Of a DNA stretch of 64,000 nucleotides, positions 15,700-24,391 are shown in pieces. How positions within the stretch are numbered: the first letter of the stretch is position 1; the number at the start of each line of letters is the position of its first letter. This DNA is from Pseudomonadota bacterium (GTDB taxonomy: Bacteria; Pseudomonadota; Gammaproteobacteria; Steroidobacterales; JBCBZW01). The notes under the pieces are model-generated. The model was not told where the DNA came from, searched no databases, and saw only the letters and a program-made list of their open reading frames with translations. A program made the position numbers and the translations under genes. The stretch is from NCBI GenBank assembly GCA_039193195.1, contig JBCCWS010000003.1, positions 1 to 64,000 on the forward strand, written 5' to 3'.

Positions 15700-17154
15700 T
15701 TAGCGCTTCTTACGAAAGCGCGCGAACTGAAACGCCATGAACGCCTTGTACAGGCGGTTGCCCCATGGCGCAGCGATGAAGGCGATCGCGTCCAGCCGTC
15801 CTTTGCGGATTACGGGCTTGGCCTTTGAGAAGCTCAGGAAGCCCTCCTTGCCGTGGTAGTGCCCCATGCCTGAGGGGCCAACGCCGCCGAAAGGCATGTC
15901 GTCCACCACGCCTTGGCTCAACACATCGTTGAACGCAACACCCCCCGAATGGGTATGCGCCAACACGTGCTCACCGCGCGCCCGGTCCCAATCGAAGTAG
16001 TAGAGCGCGAGGGGTCGCGGCCGCGCGTTAACGTACGCGATTGCGTCGTCGAACTCGTCGTAGGGCACGAGCGGCAGGATGGGCCCGAAGATCTCCTCCT
16101 GCATCACCTGCATGTCGTCGCTCACTTGTTTGAGCAACGTCATGGGTACCTTACAGGTGCCCTCGAGAGACTCATTGCCAGGGTTGATGCCGATAACCTC
16201 GGCGCCCTTCGCCGCGGCGTCGCTCAGCAGGCCCTGCAGGCGATCGTGCTGGCGCTCGGTAATGATCGCCGTGTAGTCGCCGTTGCGGGCGAGCGTGGGG
16301 TAGTGCTTGCGCACAGCGGCTTCGTAGGCCTCAGCGAAGGCGTCCACCTGGTCGCGCGGGAGCAGCAGGTAGTCGGGGGCAATGCACACCTGGCCGGCGT
16401 TCAAGCCTTTGCCGAGGGCGATGCGTGCGGCGGCCTCCTCGATCGGGAACGACGGATGCACGATGGCCGGCGACTTGCCGCCGAGCTCCAAGGTGACGGG
16501 CGTGAGGTTCTCTGCCGCGGCGCGCATCACCACGCGGCCCACCTGCGTGGAGCCGGTGAACACGAGGTGATCGAAGGGTAGCTTAGTAAATTCAGTAGCC
16601 ACCTCCACGCCGCCGGTAAACACCACCACTTCCTCATCGCTGAAGGCGCTGGCGAGCATCTCCTGCAGCATGGCACCGGTCTGCGGTGCGTACTCCGAGG
16701 TCTTGATCATCGCCCGGTTGCCGGCGGTGAAGGCGCTCACGAGCGGCGAGAGCGAGAGCAGCAGCGGGAAGTTCCACGGCACCACGATGCCGATCACGCC
16801 GAGCGGCTGAAAATGCACCTTGCTGGTGGACGGCGCGAGCATCAGCGGCGTCTCGCGCCGCGAGGGCCGCATCCACCCGCGCACGTGCTTGCGGTTGTGG
16901 GCGATGCCCTGGAGCACGGGCAGCAGCTCCATGAGCAGGGTCTCGGCGGCAGGGCGGCTGCCGAAGTCGGCCTCGACGGCGGCGACCAGGCGGTCCTTGT
17001 AGTCGAGCACGGCGTTGTGCAGACGATCTAGGCGGTCGATACGCTCGCGGGCCGTGGGTGCGGGCTGGCGCGCGTAGGCCGCGCGGACGTGACGTAACGT
17101 GTCCGTGAGTTGCTGCGCGCTCGGGTCGGCGCGGTGCGAAGCGTCGTAGGGCAT
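15700..17154 (-). CDS. Coniferyl-aldehyde-dehydrogenase-like ALDH
   Basis: A 484-residue NAD(P)-dependent aldehyde dehydrogenase that oxidises an aldehyde to an acid. Catalytic elements are intact: PWNFP (Asn128), the coenzyme segment VFTGSTQVGR, ELGGKSP (Glu223) and GQVCIAPD (nucleophile Cys257), with EEIFGPILP further on. The GQVCIAPDY context and the hydrophobic C-terminal tail (FMAFQFARFRKKR) are typical of the coniferyl-aldehyde/fatty-aldehyde dehydrogenase branch that includes CalB, so an aromatic or long-chain aldehyde substrate is likely. A strong AGGAGGTG precedes the ATG. It has a monocistronic appearance. Confidence 0.85.
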   Translation of the reverse strand: MPYDASHRADPSAQQLTDTLRHVRAAYARQPAPTARERIDRLDRLHNAVLDYKDRLVAAVEADFGSRPAAETLLMELLPVLQGIAHNRKHVRGWMRPSRRETPLMLAPSTSKVHFQPLGVIGIVVPWNFPLLLSLSPLVSAFTAGNRAMIKTSEYAPQTGAMLQEMLASAFSDEEVVVFTGGVEVATEFTKLPFDHLVFTGSTQVGRVVMRAAAENLTPVTLELGGKSPAIVHPSFPIEEAAARIALGKGLNAGQVCIAPDYLLLPRDQVDAFAEAYEAAVRKHYPTLARNGDYTAIITERQHDRLQGLLSDAAAKGAEVIGINPGNESLEGTCKVPMTLLKQVSDDMQVMQEEIFGPILPLVPYDEFDDAIAYVNARPRPLALYYFDWDRARGEHVLAHTHSGGVAFNDVLSQGVVDDMPFGGVGPSGMGHYHGKEGFLSFSKAKPVIRKGRLDAIAFIAAPWGNRLYKAFMAFQFARFRKKR

Positions 17155-17238
17155 GGGAGCACCTCCTTGATGCAGCGCAAGGTACCAAAAAGCGCTGCCG
17201 CCTGCTGGCTAGAGGTGTCGGTTCGCCCTTTCGGGAAT

Positions 17239-17272
17239 CGAGGGCGATGGCCGGGGATGGCCATCGCCCTCG
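17239..17272 (-). terminator. Strong 14-bp hairpin after the Cys-repeat gene
   Basis: CGAGGGCGATGGCC, a six-base loop (GGGGAT) and the exact complement form a perfect 14-bp stem, 40 bases past the stop of the minus-strand gene at 17312 and before the dehydrogenase. There is no T-run on either side, so it may be a U-tract-less terminator or an mRNA-protecting structure. Confidence 0.5.
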
Positions 17273-17311
17273 CGCTAGCGTCGATAGCGTCGCCCTACGG
17301 GGCGATGCCGA

Positions 17312-18298
17312 TCAGTGGTAGCGGGCCTCCTGGGCGGCGGCGGGGATGCTGCCGACCACCACTTGCAAGGTGATGTCGCCGCTCGAGATGGCGAGACCCG
17401 CATCGCTGCAGTTCCAGGCGCCATTGATCAGCGGCGCGTTGGCGCTGCCGCCCGCCGTCAGGTTGCGGCACACGGTGATCAGGCCGTCCACGCCGGTGGT
17501 GGAGCCGCCGACGTCGCAGGGTTGGCCGCCACAGGCGGCGACGCCCACCACGATCTGCAGCACGCGCTCGCCAGCATTGCCGGTGAGGCCAGCCGCGGAG
17601 CAGTCCCAGCTCGTGCCGTCGGCAGAGGGCGCGGTCACGGACTGGCCGCTGACGAGGTTGCGGCAGATGGTCTGAATCACGCTTACGCCCTGCGCCGTGC
17701 CAGCGATGGGATCCGCCGCCACTTCATCGAGCACCAGTGCGGCGCCGATGATGTTGCTCGGCGTGTCGGCGGCCTGGGTGTTGGGGCCTAGGGACGCCAG
17801 GGCGGAGTCGCCGGGGGCGCCGAAGTTGGTGCAGAACATCATGGCGCGGCACACCTGCAGCTCGGCCACCGTTTGTTCGCCGCCGCTCGCATCCGCCGTA
17901 AGGCCTTCGCTCAGATCACCGTTGAGGCCTGTGGTGCCGAGCAGGGCGATGAGGTCTTGGGCGGGAGTGAAGTTGGCGGGCGTGAAGTCGTTGGCGAAGT
18001 CGATAGGGCCTTCGGTGGTGATGTCGACGATGCCGCCGTTTTGCCACAGGGCCTCGACTTCGGCGTTGGTCGCAAAGCGAAAGCCCTCGTAGGTGCCGCC
18101 CGGGCCAAGCTGGGCGGAGACGTCGTCGAAGCTTAGCCCCAAGGTGACGGACCAATCGAGCCAGCGCAGGCCCGTGTCCGTATCGAGGGTGATCGTGTCG
18201 GTGCCGAAGTCGCTGTCTTCGGACACCAGATCGGCTTGCGCCGTGACGGCGGCCAGCACGAGTGCACAGGCGGTAACGCCCCTGTTTACATATCGCAT
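17312..18298 (-). CDS. Secreted protein with duplicated Cys-rich repeat, unknown
   Basis: A 328-residue exported protein with a signal peptide (MRYVNRGVTACALVLAAVTAQA). The ATG at 18298 is chosen because AGGGAG lies just upstream; an upstream in-frame start would add 31 unlikely residues. The first domain (about 25-85) reads TLDTDTGLRWLDWSVTLGLSFDDVSAQLG then EGFRFATNAEVEALW. This motif is common at the start of secreted proteobacterial proteins, many of which carry a PEP-CTERM anchor; none is present here. The C-terminal half contains two related repeats of about 60 residues (ICRNLVSGQS...WDCSAAGL...LQIVVG and VCRNLTAGGS...WNCSDAGL...LQVVVG), with cysteines at equivalent places. The function is unknown. 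Confidence 0.7.
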   Translation of the reverse strand: MRYVNRGVTACALVLAAVTAQADLVSEDSDFGTDTITLDTDTGLRWLDWSVTLGLSFDDVSAQLGPGGTYEGFRFATNAEVEALWQNGGIVDITTEGPIDFANDFTPANFTPAQDLIALLGTTGLNGDLSEGLTADASGGEQTVAELQVCRAMMFCTNFGAPGDSALASLGPNTQAADTPSNIIGAALVLDEVAADPIAGTAQGVSVIQTICRNLVSGQSVTAPSADGTSWDCSAAGLTGNAGERVLQIVVGVAACGGQPCDVGGSTTGVDGLITVCRNLTAGGSANAPLINGAWNCSDAGLAISSGDITLQVVVGSIPAAAQEARYH

Positions 18299-18478
18299 TT
18301 CATCGCTCCCTGATGATGTTGTTCTCGGGTGTGGTCCAAACGCCTTTTGTTCGGTGCAGTCTAGCATTCGCGTGTAGCAATCGAGGGGCATCGCCGCACG
18401 TGATCTGGTGCTCAGTTCCGGTGTCCCTCACGTTCCTCGCAAACCGGACCGCGGTGATCCAAGAGCGGATCCGCTAGC

Positions 18479-19702
18479 GTGGCGACGATGGCCGAACCCT
18501 CTCCTCAATCCGTCGACGACCTGTTGCAGGAAAGCGCAGATGACGCGCACGAGCGCGAGCAGCAAGCGATCCTCGGCATGCTCTATCGCAATCACCGCTC
18601 GGCGGCGGTGGTGATGATGCTCAACAGCACCGTCACCGCGTACCTTCTGGGCGTGCTGCAGGGTCTCACGAACGTGCTCGGGTGGTGGGCCCTCGGCGTG
18701 GCGCTCTGCGTGGCTCGCTTCTCCCTCAGCACCTTGTACTCGCGCCACGGTAACCGCTTGCAGCCGGCGCGCTGGGCACTGATCGCCGCCGCGAACTCCC
18801 TCGCCTTTGGCCTGCACATCGCCTACCTCAACCTGTGTTGCTTCGGGCAGGCAGAGCCTGCAGGGCAGATCGCCATCGCTGTGCTGACGGCGGGCACCAT
18901 CGCGGGCGCCACGATTGCGGGCGCCACCTACCTGCCCTGCTTCATCGCCTTCTCGGTGCCAGCGGCCATCGCCTGCGCGATTGCCTTTGCCGCCGAGCTC
19001 GGTCCTAGCGGTCCTGGCCTGGTGGTCTTCGTCGTCGTGTACGTCGGCATGATGTTCTTGTCCACCAAACGCATCAATCAGCTCATTCGAAAGAACGTGC
19101 GCCTCTCCGTCGCCCTGTATCGCCAGGCGCGGCGGGATCCCCTGGTGGACGTCGCCAATCGCCTGGAATTTCATCGTCGCACTGACGAGGCCGCTGCGGT
19201 GGCGCGCGCGAGCGGGGAAAACGCGGCAATCATCTTCATCGATGTCGACCATTTCAAGCACCTGAACGATACGTACGGACACGCCACCGGCGATCAGGCA
19301 CTGCTCGCGATGGCGGAGGGCTTGAGCCGCGCCCTGCGGCCCGGGGATTTGGTCGCGCGCCTGGGGGGAGACGAGTTCGTGGTGTTCCTGTTCCCAGCGA
19401 GCCGCGAGGCGGCGTTGACGGCAGCCCACAAGGCCTTGGCGGCGGTGCGTCGCATCCGCCTCGACGGCGGCGGTGAGGAACCGCGGCACGTGACCGCCAG
19501 CATTGGCGTGGCCTACACGCGTGGCGGCTTTCGATCGACGGAAGACTTGCTCTCCCGGGCCGATGCCGCCGTGTACCTCGCGAAAGAGCGTGGCCGGGAT
19601 CGGCTCGAGTCACTGCCCTTGCCCGGACCAGACGACGATGACGGCGCATCGATCACCGATGCACCGTCGTCTTGCGCCGCGGCGTCCCGCGCTTCCCCCT
19701 AA
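18479..19702 (+). CDS. Membrane diguanylate cyclase (GGDEF)
   Basis: A 407-residue enzyme making cyclic di-GMP from two GTP. The N-terminal 200 residues contain about five to six membrane helices in a sensor region without a recognised name. The C-terminal GGDEF domain has DPLVDVANRLEF, FIDVDHFKHLND and an intact LGGDEF (GGDEF at residues 296-300). No RxxD inhibitory site is seen before it (the context is GLSRALRPGDLVARLGGDEF). The start may be the GTG at 18479 or the ATG at 18488; neither has a strong ribosome-binding site. Its end overlaps the convergent DUF4199 gene by four bases. Confidence 0.85.
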   Translation: MATMAEPSPQSVDDLLQESADDAHEREQQAILGMLYRNHRSAAVVMMLNSTVTAYLLGVLQGLTNVLGWWALGVALCVARFSLSTLYSRHGNRLQPARWALIAAANSLAFGLHIAYLNLCCFGQAEPAGQIAIAVLTAGTIAGATIAGATYLPCFIAFSVPAAIACAIAFAAELGPSGPGLVVFVVVYVGMMFLSTKRINQLIRKNVRLSVALYRQARRDPLVDVANRLEFHRRTDEAAAVARASGENAAIIFIDVDHFKHLNDTYGHATGDQALLAMAEGLSRALRPGDLVARLGGDEFVVFLFPASREAALTAAHKALAAVRRIRLDGGGEEPRHVTASIGVAYTRGGFRSTEDLLSRADAAVYLAKERGRDRLESLPLPGPDDDDGASITDAPSSCAAASRASP

Positions 19703-20235
19703 GCTGGCTGCTGCGCGGGCAGCACCTCGGGGTTGCGCAGCACGCCTGCGGAGATCAGGGCGATGATCAACCCCACGGGAAAGATCTCCGTAAACGTCAC
19801 GGGGATACGGAAGAGCGGATTCAAGTACTGCTGCTCGAAGGCCCGCAAGCGTTCCACCTCAGCGGCCAACGCCTCCTCGCTCAAGCCGGCCGCCCGCTTC
19901 TCCTCGATGAGCCCGGCGGTGTACTCGCTGGCGAAGGCGTAGTCCGTCATGACCAGGTACGCCTCCCAGGCGACCACGTAAGCGACGCCGGCGACCGCCG
20001 CGATCCCCGCACCCACGGCGAGGGCTGGCCAGAAGCGAATCACGCCGCCGAGCTCCCGATCGCGGTAAGTCTTCACGCCGAGGAAGATCATGGACAGGGC
20101 CACAAGCATTACCAGGTAGCCGAAGACAGCCCCGGCAAAGAACCCTTCGCTGCTGGACAGCACGTGGCCGAGGATCATGGTGAGAATGACGATGAGCCCA
20201 GAGACCGAGCCGTACTTGATGATGATGCGAAGCAT
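19699..20235 (-). CDS. DUF4199 membrane protein
   Basis: A 178-residue inner-membrane protein with four hydrophobic helices and a polar stretch between helices 3 and 4 (EEKRAAGLSEEALAAEVERLRAFEQQY), the layout of the DUF4199 family. The ATG at 20235 is preceded by AGGAG at six bases, so upstream in-frame starts are rejected. It follows a small LuxR-type membrane regulator on the same strand; this pairing recurs among proteobacteria and suggests one functional unit. No biochemical role is known. Confidence 0.75.
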   Translation of the reverse strand: MLRIIIKYGSVSGLIVILTMILGHVLSSSEGFFAGAVFGYLVMLVALSMIFLGVKTYRDRELGGVIRFWPALAVGAGIAAVAGVAYVVAWEAYLVMTDYAFASEYTAGLIEEKRAAGLSEEALAAEVERLRAFEQQYLNPLFRIPVTFTEIFPVGLIIALISAGVLRNPEVLPAQQPA

Positions 20236-20304
20236 TGGAGTCTCCTCTCCCTGGCGAGCAACTAGCGATAGGCAAAGCGTGACTCCTCGCGCACCCACGG
20301 CACC

Positions 20305-20326
20305 ATCACCCAAAGGGGTGATCACC
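20305..20326. promoter_or_regulatory. Overlapping palindromes between LuxR and DUF4199 genes
   Basis: ATCACCC-AAAG-GGGTGAT (20305-20322) overlaps a second perfect palindrome, GGTGATCACC (20317-20326). The site lies 70 bases upstream of the DUF4199 start and 34 bases after the LuxR stop. There is no T-run. It could be an operator for the LuxR-type protein or an attenuating hairpin. Confidence 0.35.
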
Positions 20327-20359
20327 GTCAAATCAGCGGCTTAACTTGTGTGAATCGCC

Positions 20360-20782
20360 CTAACGGATGAGGGCCAGGGTGCGTGCTTTGCTCACCGCCT
20401 GCGTACGCCGACCCACCTCGAGCTTGCCGTACAGACGCGCCACGTGGGTCTTCACGGTGTTTGGGGAAAGGGAGAGCTGGCGGGCGATCTCCTTGTTTGT
20501 CAGCCCATCGGCGAGCAATTGGAGCACGGCGTACTCACGCTCGGTGATACCCAAGGAAGTCAGGGCCGCGTCGTTGCGCTCGAAGGCCGAGGCCCCAGCG
20601 CGGCGTCCCTGAGTCAAGCGGATACCCACCCACACGCCGAGGGCGGCGAAGGCCACCGCGATAACCACGATGTAAACCTCGCGGGGAAAGACTCGCGCCA
20701 CGTAGCGGTACTCAAACCACTCGAGCGCGAAGGTGGCCAGGGCGAGCAGCAGGGCGTACAGCAGAATCGTTCGAAACATCAC
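20360..20782 (-). CDS. Membrane-anchored LuxR-type HTH regulator
   Basis: A 140-residue protein. Two N-terminal membrane helices (about 5-22 and 37-57) are followed by a short linker and a C-terminal LuxR helix-turn-helix (LTSLGITEREYAVLQLLADGLTNKEIARQLSLSPNTVKTHVARLYGKL), with no receiver domain. It is likely a membrane-tethered transcription regulator acting on its own locus. The downstream DUF4199 gene is its natural partner, and palindromes in the gap between them are candidate binding sites. It is divergent from the ABC transporter operon. Confidence 0.8.
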   Translation of the reverse strand: MMFRTILLYALLLALATFALEWFEYRYVARVFPREVYIVVIAVAFAALGVWVGIRLTQGRRAGASAFERNDAALTSLGITEREYAVLQLLADGLTNKEIARQLSLSPNTVKTHVARLYGKLEVGRRTQAVSKARTLALIR

Positions 20783-20918
20783 GCGGATGATCGCGAGCTC
20801 CCCCTGGGTGCGTCAAACGCCCCGTGACAAATGTCACCCCTGCGATCTGCCCTTTGGCGGTAGTGACCGAGAACGCCCCCGTCGAGAATGCATCTCAGGT
20901 TTGAAGGGAGGACACGAG

Positions 20919-21830
20919 TTGACCGCCGACGTTGCCATCCACGCGCGCACCTTGCGCAAGCGCTACGGCGCCCACGAGGCTCTGCGGGGCGTCGACCTGG
21001 ACCTCGACCCCGGTCAGATCTGCACCGTCCTCGGCCCGAACGGCGCCGGCAAGACGACGCTGATTCAGTGCGCCCTGGGACTGATCAAACCCAACGCCGG
21101 CGAGATCGCCCTGTTCGGCGAGCGCGCGGGATCACTGGCAGCTCGGCGCCTCAGCGGTGTTATGCTGCAGGACACGGACCTACCGGATTTGCTAACAGGG
21201 CGGGAGCAGCTAACCCTGCAGGCGAGCTACTTCCCGACGCCGCGTACCCTCGAGGCGCTGATCGACGAGACAGACATCGGGGCCTTCGTCGACCAGCGCT
21301 ACAAGACCCTGTCCGGCGGCCAGAAGCGGCGCGTCCAGTTCGCCATGGCGCTGGTCGGACGCCCGCGCGTGCTCTTCCTCGACGAACCCACCACGGGACT
21401 CGACAGGGATGCGCGCAAGACCGTGTGGGAGGGCATTCGACGCCTGACGGTGCAGGGCACGACGGTGGTCCTCACCACCCATTACCTCGAAGAAGCAGAC
21501 GCTCTGGCCGACCGGGTGGTGGTCCTAAACCACGGCCTGGTGATCGCCGCCGACGACGACGCCGGCGTGCGCGCTCGCGTCGGCGGCGCGCTCATACGCT
21601 GCAGCACCACCCTGGACACCGCCACCCTCGGCGCGTTGCCCGCGGTACGGCACGTGAGCGGACACGGACGCCTGGTGGAACTGCTCAGCGACGATACGCC
21701 CAAGACCCTCGCCGCCCTGCTCGCCGTGGATCCGGCACCCGGGGAACTCACCGTGCGCAAGCCCTCTCTGGAAGAGGCCTTCTCCGTGCTCACGGGAACG
21801 TCCGATGACACGCTGGAGGCGCGTGCATGA
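20919..21830 (+). CDS. ABC transporter ATP-binding protein
   Basis: A 303-residue ATPase of the multidrug/ABC-2 exporter type. Walker A is GPNGAGKTT (residues 39-47), the signature LSGGQ (131-135) and Walker B VLFLDEPT (151-158), followed by the switch histidine in TTHYLEEAD. A C-terminal domain of about 80 residues follows, as in CcmA/DrrA-like proteins. The TTG at 20919 is chosen because GGAGG lies seven bases upstream; an in-frame frame from 20733 would overlap the regulator. The stop overlaps the start of the permease gene (ATGA). The substrate is unknown. Confidence 0.85.
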   Translation: MTADVAIHARTLRKRYGAHEALRGVDLDLDPGQICTVLGPNGAGKTTLIQCALGLIKPNAGEIALFGERAGSLAARRLSGVMLQDTDLPDLLTGREQLTLQASYFPTPRTLEALIDETDIGAFVDQRYKTLSGGQKRRVQFAMALVGRPRVLFLDEPTTGLDRDARKTVWEGIRRLTVQGTTVVLTTHYLEEADALADRVVVLNHGLVIAADDDAGVRARVGGALIRCSTTLDTATLGALPAVRHVSGHGRLVELLSDDTPKTLAALLAVDPAPGELTVRKPSLEEAFSVLTGTSDDTLEARA

Positions 21831-22564
21831 GCCTATCCACCCGAGCCTTGCTCAACGAGATCGGTGCCGAACTTACCAAGTCCCTACGCGCCCCGGAGTT
21901 CGTCCTCCCGACGCTGCTCATGCCGACCACCTTTTACCTGCTATTCGGCGTGATGCTGTCCCAATCGGGCGGCGCGGCGGCCTACCTACTCGCCACCTAC
22001 GGCGTGTTCGCCGTGATGGGCCCCTCCCTGTTCGGCTTTGGTGCAGGCGTGGCCAGCGAACGCGAGCGCGGCTGGCTTTCCTTGAAGCGAACGGCGCCCG
22101 TGCCTGGCTACCTCTATGTGGTGGCGCGCCTGGCGGCCACCGTCCTGTTCGGGGCCCTAGCGCTCCTCCCGCTCTACGCCGCCGCTGGGTTCGCGGGCGA
22201 CGTCACCCTCGCGCGCAGCGACTGGGCGCTGCTGCTTCTGTGTCACGTGCTGGCGGTGGTGCCCTTCTCCCTGCTCGGGCTCGCGATCGGCTTTACCTTC
22301 GGCGCCAACGCCGCCGTGGCCATCGCCAACCTGGCCTTCCTCGGCCTCGCCGTGTTGGGCGGTCTGTGGTTCCCCGCCTCCATGTTTCCCGACGGCTTGC
22401 GCGCGGTTGGCCAGGCCCTGCCCTCCTATCACCTGGCGGAGGTCGCCCTGGCGGTGGTGCGCCCAGACCCGACCCGCAAGGTGCTCCCACACATCGCGAT
22501 CATCGCCCTCACCACCGGCGTGCTCGGCGCGCTGGCGGCCTGGCGTTGGTCGCGCCAGCGCTAG
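21827..22564 (+). CDS. ABC-2 type permease
   Basis: A 245-residue membrane subunit with six helices in the ABC-2 arrangement. The mid-protein family pattern EREEGWLSLKRTAPVPGYLY appears here as ERERGWLSLKRTAPVPGYLY, and the last helix ends before KVLPHIAIIALTTGVLG. It partners the ATPase encoded immediately upstream, coupled by ATGA. Together they would form a (2+2) exporter. An amidohydrolase and a DesKR-like two-component system follow on the same strand. Confidence 0.8.
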   Translation: MSLSTRALLNEIGAELTKSLRAPEFVLPTLLMPTTFYLLFGVMLSQSGGAAAYLLATYGVFAVMGPSLFGFGAGVASERERGWLSLKRTAPVPGYLYVVARLAATVLFGALALLPLYAAAGFAGDVTLARSDWALLLLCHVLAVVPFSLLGLAIGFTFGANAAVAIANLAFLGLAVLGGLWFPASMFPDGLRAVGQALPSYHLAEVALAVVRPDPTRKVLPHIAIIALTTGVLGALAAWRWSRQR

Positions 22565-22582
22565 CTCCCGTAGGAAATCACT

Positions 22583-24373
22583 ATGCTCGCACGCAACCTA
22601 GTGCTGGCGCTGGCAGGCATCATCGGCAGCTTCATCGTCCTGATCCTGCTGCTCCCCACGCCGAGCGACACGCTCGACGCGGCCACCTCCTTGGTGATCG
22701 ACGACGTGCGCTACTTCGATGGCGAGCGCCTTGTCGGCCCCACCCGCCTGGTGCTGGCCGGTGGGCAAATCGCCGCCATCGGCGCACACGCTCGAGCGCC
22801 GGCGGGCGCCCCGCACCTCGATGGCGAGGGCCTCACGGCCCTGCCCGGCCTGATCGACGCCCACGTGCACACCTACGGCACCTCCCGACGCGATGCCCTG
22901 CGTTTCGGGGTGACGACCGTGCTCGACATGTTCACCGACCCGATGAACCTGCTGGGCGCACGCGAGTCTCGCGACGCCTACGGCGCCGCTGACGCCGCCG
23001 CCCTGTTCAGCGCCGGCATGTTGGCGACCGTCGAAGGCGGCCACGGCACCCAGTTCCCCGTCCCCGTGGAGACGCTGCAAGACTCGAGCGAGGCAACGGC
23101 GTGGGTCGCCGCCCGCGTCGCCGAGGGGTCCGATTACATCAAGCTCGTCTACATGCCCGACTGGCCGGGGCGTGCGAGCCTCGACTTCGCCACTGCCAGT
23201 GCGATCATCGACGCGGCTCACGCCGCGGGCTTGAAGGCTGTCGCTCACATCGCCACCCAAAAAGACGCGCGCGCGTTGCTCGGCGCGGGCATCGACGGGT
23301 TCGTGCACATCTTCGCCGACTCGATCGTGGACGATGAGTTCTTGCGCGAGGCGCGCGAACGCGGCGTCTTCATCGTGCCCACACTCGCCATCATCGCCAC
23401 GGCCAGCGGCCAGTCCACGGGCCCTGGGTTGCTCGAGCACCCCGAGCTCGGCGAACGGGTGGACGCGCTGGCGCGCGTAAACCTACGCCAAACCTTCGGT
23501 AACGTCCGCTCGCCGATCTTCGACCTGGACAAGGCGCTCACCAACGTGCGTCGCCTGCACGAAGCGGGCGTGCCCATCCTCGCCGGCTCCGACGCGCCCA
23601 ACCCGGGCACGGCTCACGGCATCAGCGTGCACGGTGAGCTGCGCCTACTCGTGCGTGCCGGCCTCTCGCCGGCGGCAGCGATCGCCGCCGCCACCCACGT
23701 GGCCGCGGAGCAGTTCGGTCTCGAAGGGCGCGGGCGTATCGCCGAAGGCGCACGCGCGGACTTGCTGCTGATCAGCGGTGACCCCTTGGTGAGCATCGAG
23801 GCCACGGCGGATATCCGCACGGTGCTGCGCAACGGCTTCTTCTCGGGCGACGCCTTGCCACCGGCCGGCGAGAGTATGCGCCTAGCGGGCGCTCTGAGCG
23901 ACTTCGATACCGGTCTCAACGGACCCTCGGGCCTCAGCTGGACGGCGACCAGCGATGCGTTGATGGGGGGCACGTCCAAGGCGCAAATCAACCTGCTCGA
24001 CGGGGACGAGGCGGGCCGCGGCGGCACCCTCGCCGTGCAGGCGACGGTGACGCGCGCCTTCCCATACCCCTGGGCCGGCGCCTTCCTCGCCTTCGGCGGG
24101 CCGGATCAGTCCGCCGACCTCACGGCAATCTCGGCCGTGCGCTTCGCCGTACGCGGCACCCCTGCACGCTATAGACTGATGATGTTCGAACAGGGCGTGC
24201 GAACACCGCCCACGGTGGTCTTCACCGTGGGCGAGCAGTGGCGCGAGGTGCAGATTCCGCTAGCGGACTTCGCGGGTTTCACCGCCACGCGCTTTATCGG
24301 CATGGCCTTCGTCAGTCCGGACGCGGCCGGCGAGTACACCTTCGCCCTCGACGACGTACAGCTGGTGCCTTGA
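22583..24373 (+). CDS. Amidohydrolase with C-terminal CIA30-like domain
   Basis: A 596-residue protein anchored or exported by its hydrophobic N-terminus (residues 5-25). The amidohydrolase barrel (about 40-430) shows the metal ligands in GLIDAHVHTY (HxH), AHIATQ, FVHIFAD and GSDAPNPG, plus the family's terminal GRIAEGARADLLLISGDPL. It would hydrolyse an amide or cyclic amide, possibly a peptide. Residues about 440-596 form a second domain like CIA30/NDUFAF1 (DFDTGLNGPSGLSWTATSDALMGGTS, then FTATRFIGMAFVS), probably carbohydrate-binding-like. AGGAA lies six bases before the ATG. It sits between exporter and sensor genes on the same strand. Confidence 0.8.
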   Translation: MLARNLVLALAGIIGSFIVLILLLPTPSDTLDAATSLVIDDVRYFDGERLVGPTRLVLAGGQIAAIGAHARAPAGAPHLDGEGLTALPGLIDAHVHTYGTSRRDALRFGVTTVLDMFTDPMNLLGARESRDAYGAADAAALFSAGMLATVEGGHGTQFPVPVETLQDSSEATAWVAARVAEGSDYIKLVYMPDWPGRASLDFATASAIIDAAHAAGLKAVAHIATQKDARALLGAGIDGFVHIFADSIVDDEFLREARERGVFIVPTLAIIATASGQSTGPGLLEHPELGERVDALARVNLRQTFGNVRSPIFDLDKALTNVRRLHEAGVPILAGSDAPNPGTAHGISVHGELRLLVRAGLSPAAAIAAATHVAAEQFGLEGRGRIAEGARADLLLISGDPLVSIEATADIRTVLRNGFFSGDALPPAGESMRLAGALSDFDTGLNGPSGLSWTATSDALMGGTSKAQINLLDGDEAGRGGTLAVQATVTRAFPYPWAGAFLAFGGPDQSADLTAISAVRFAVRGTPARYRLMMFEQGVRTPPTVVFTVGEQWREVQIPLADFAGFTATRFIGMAFVSPDAAGEYTFALDDVQLVP

Positions 24374-24391
24374 GCACGCCGGAGCCTTGCG

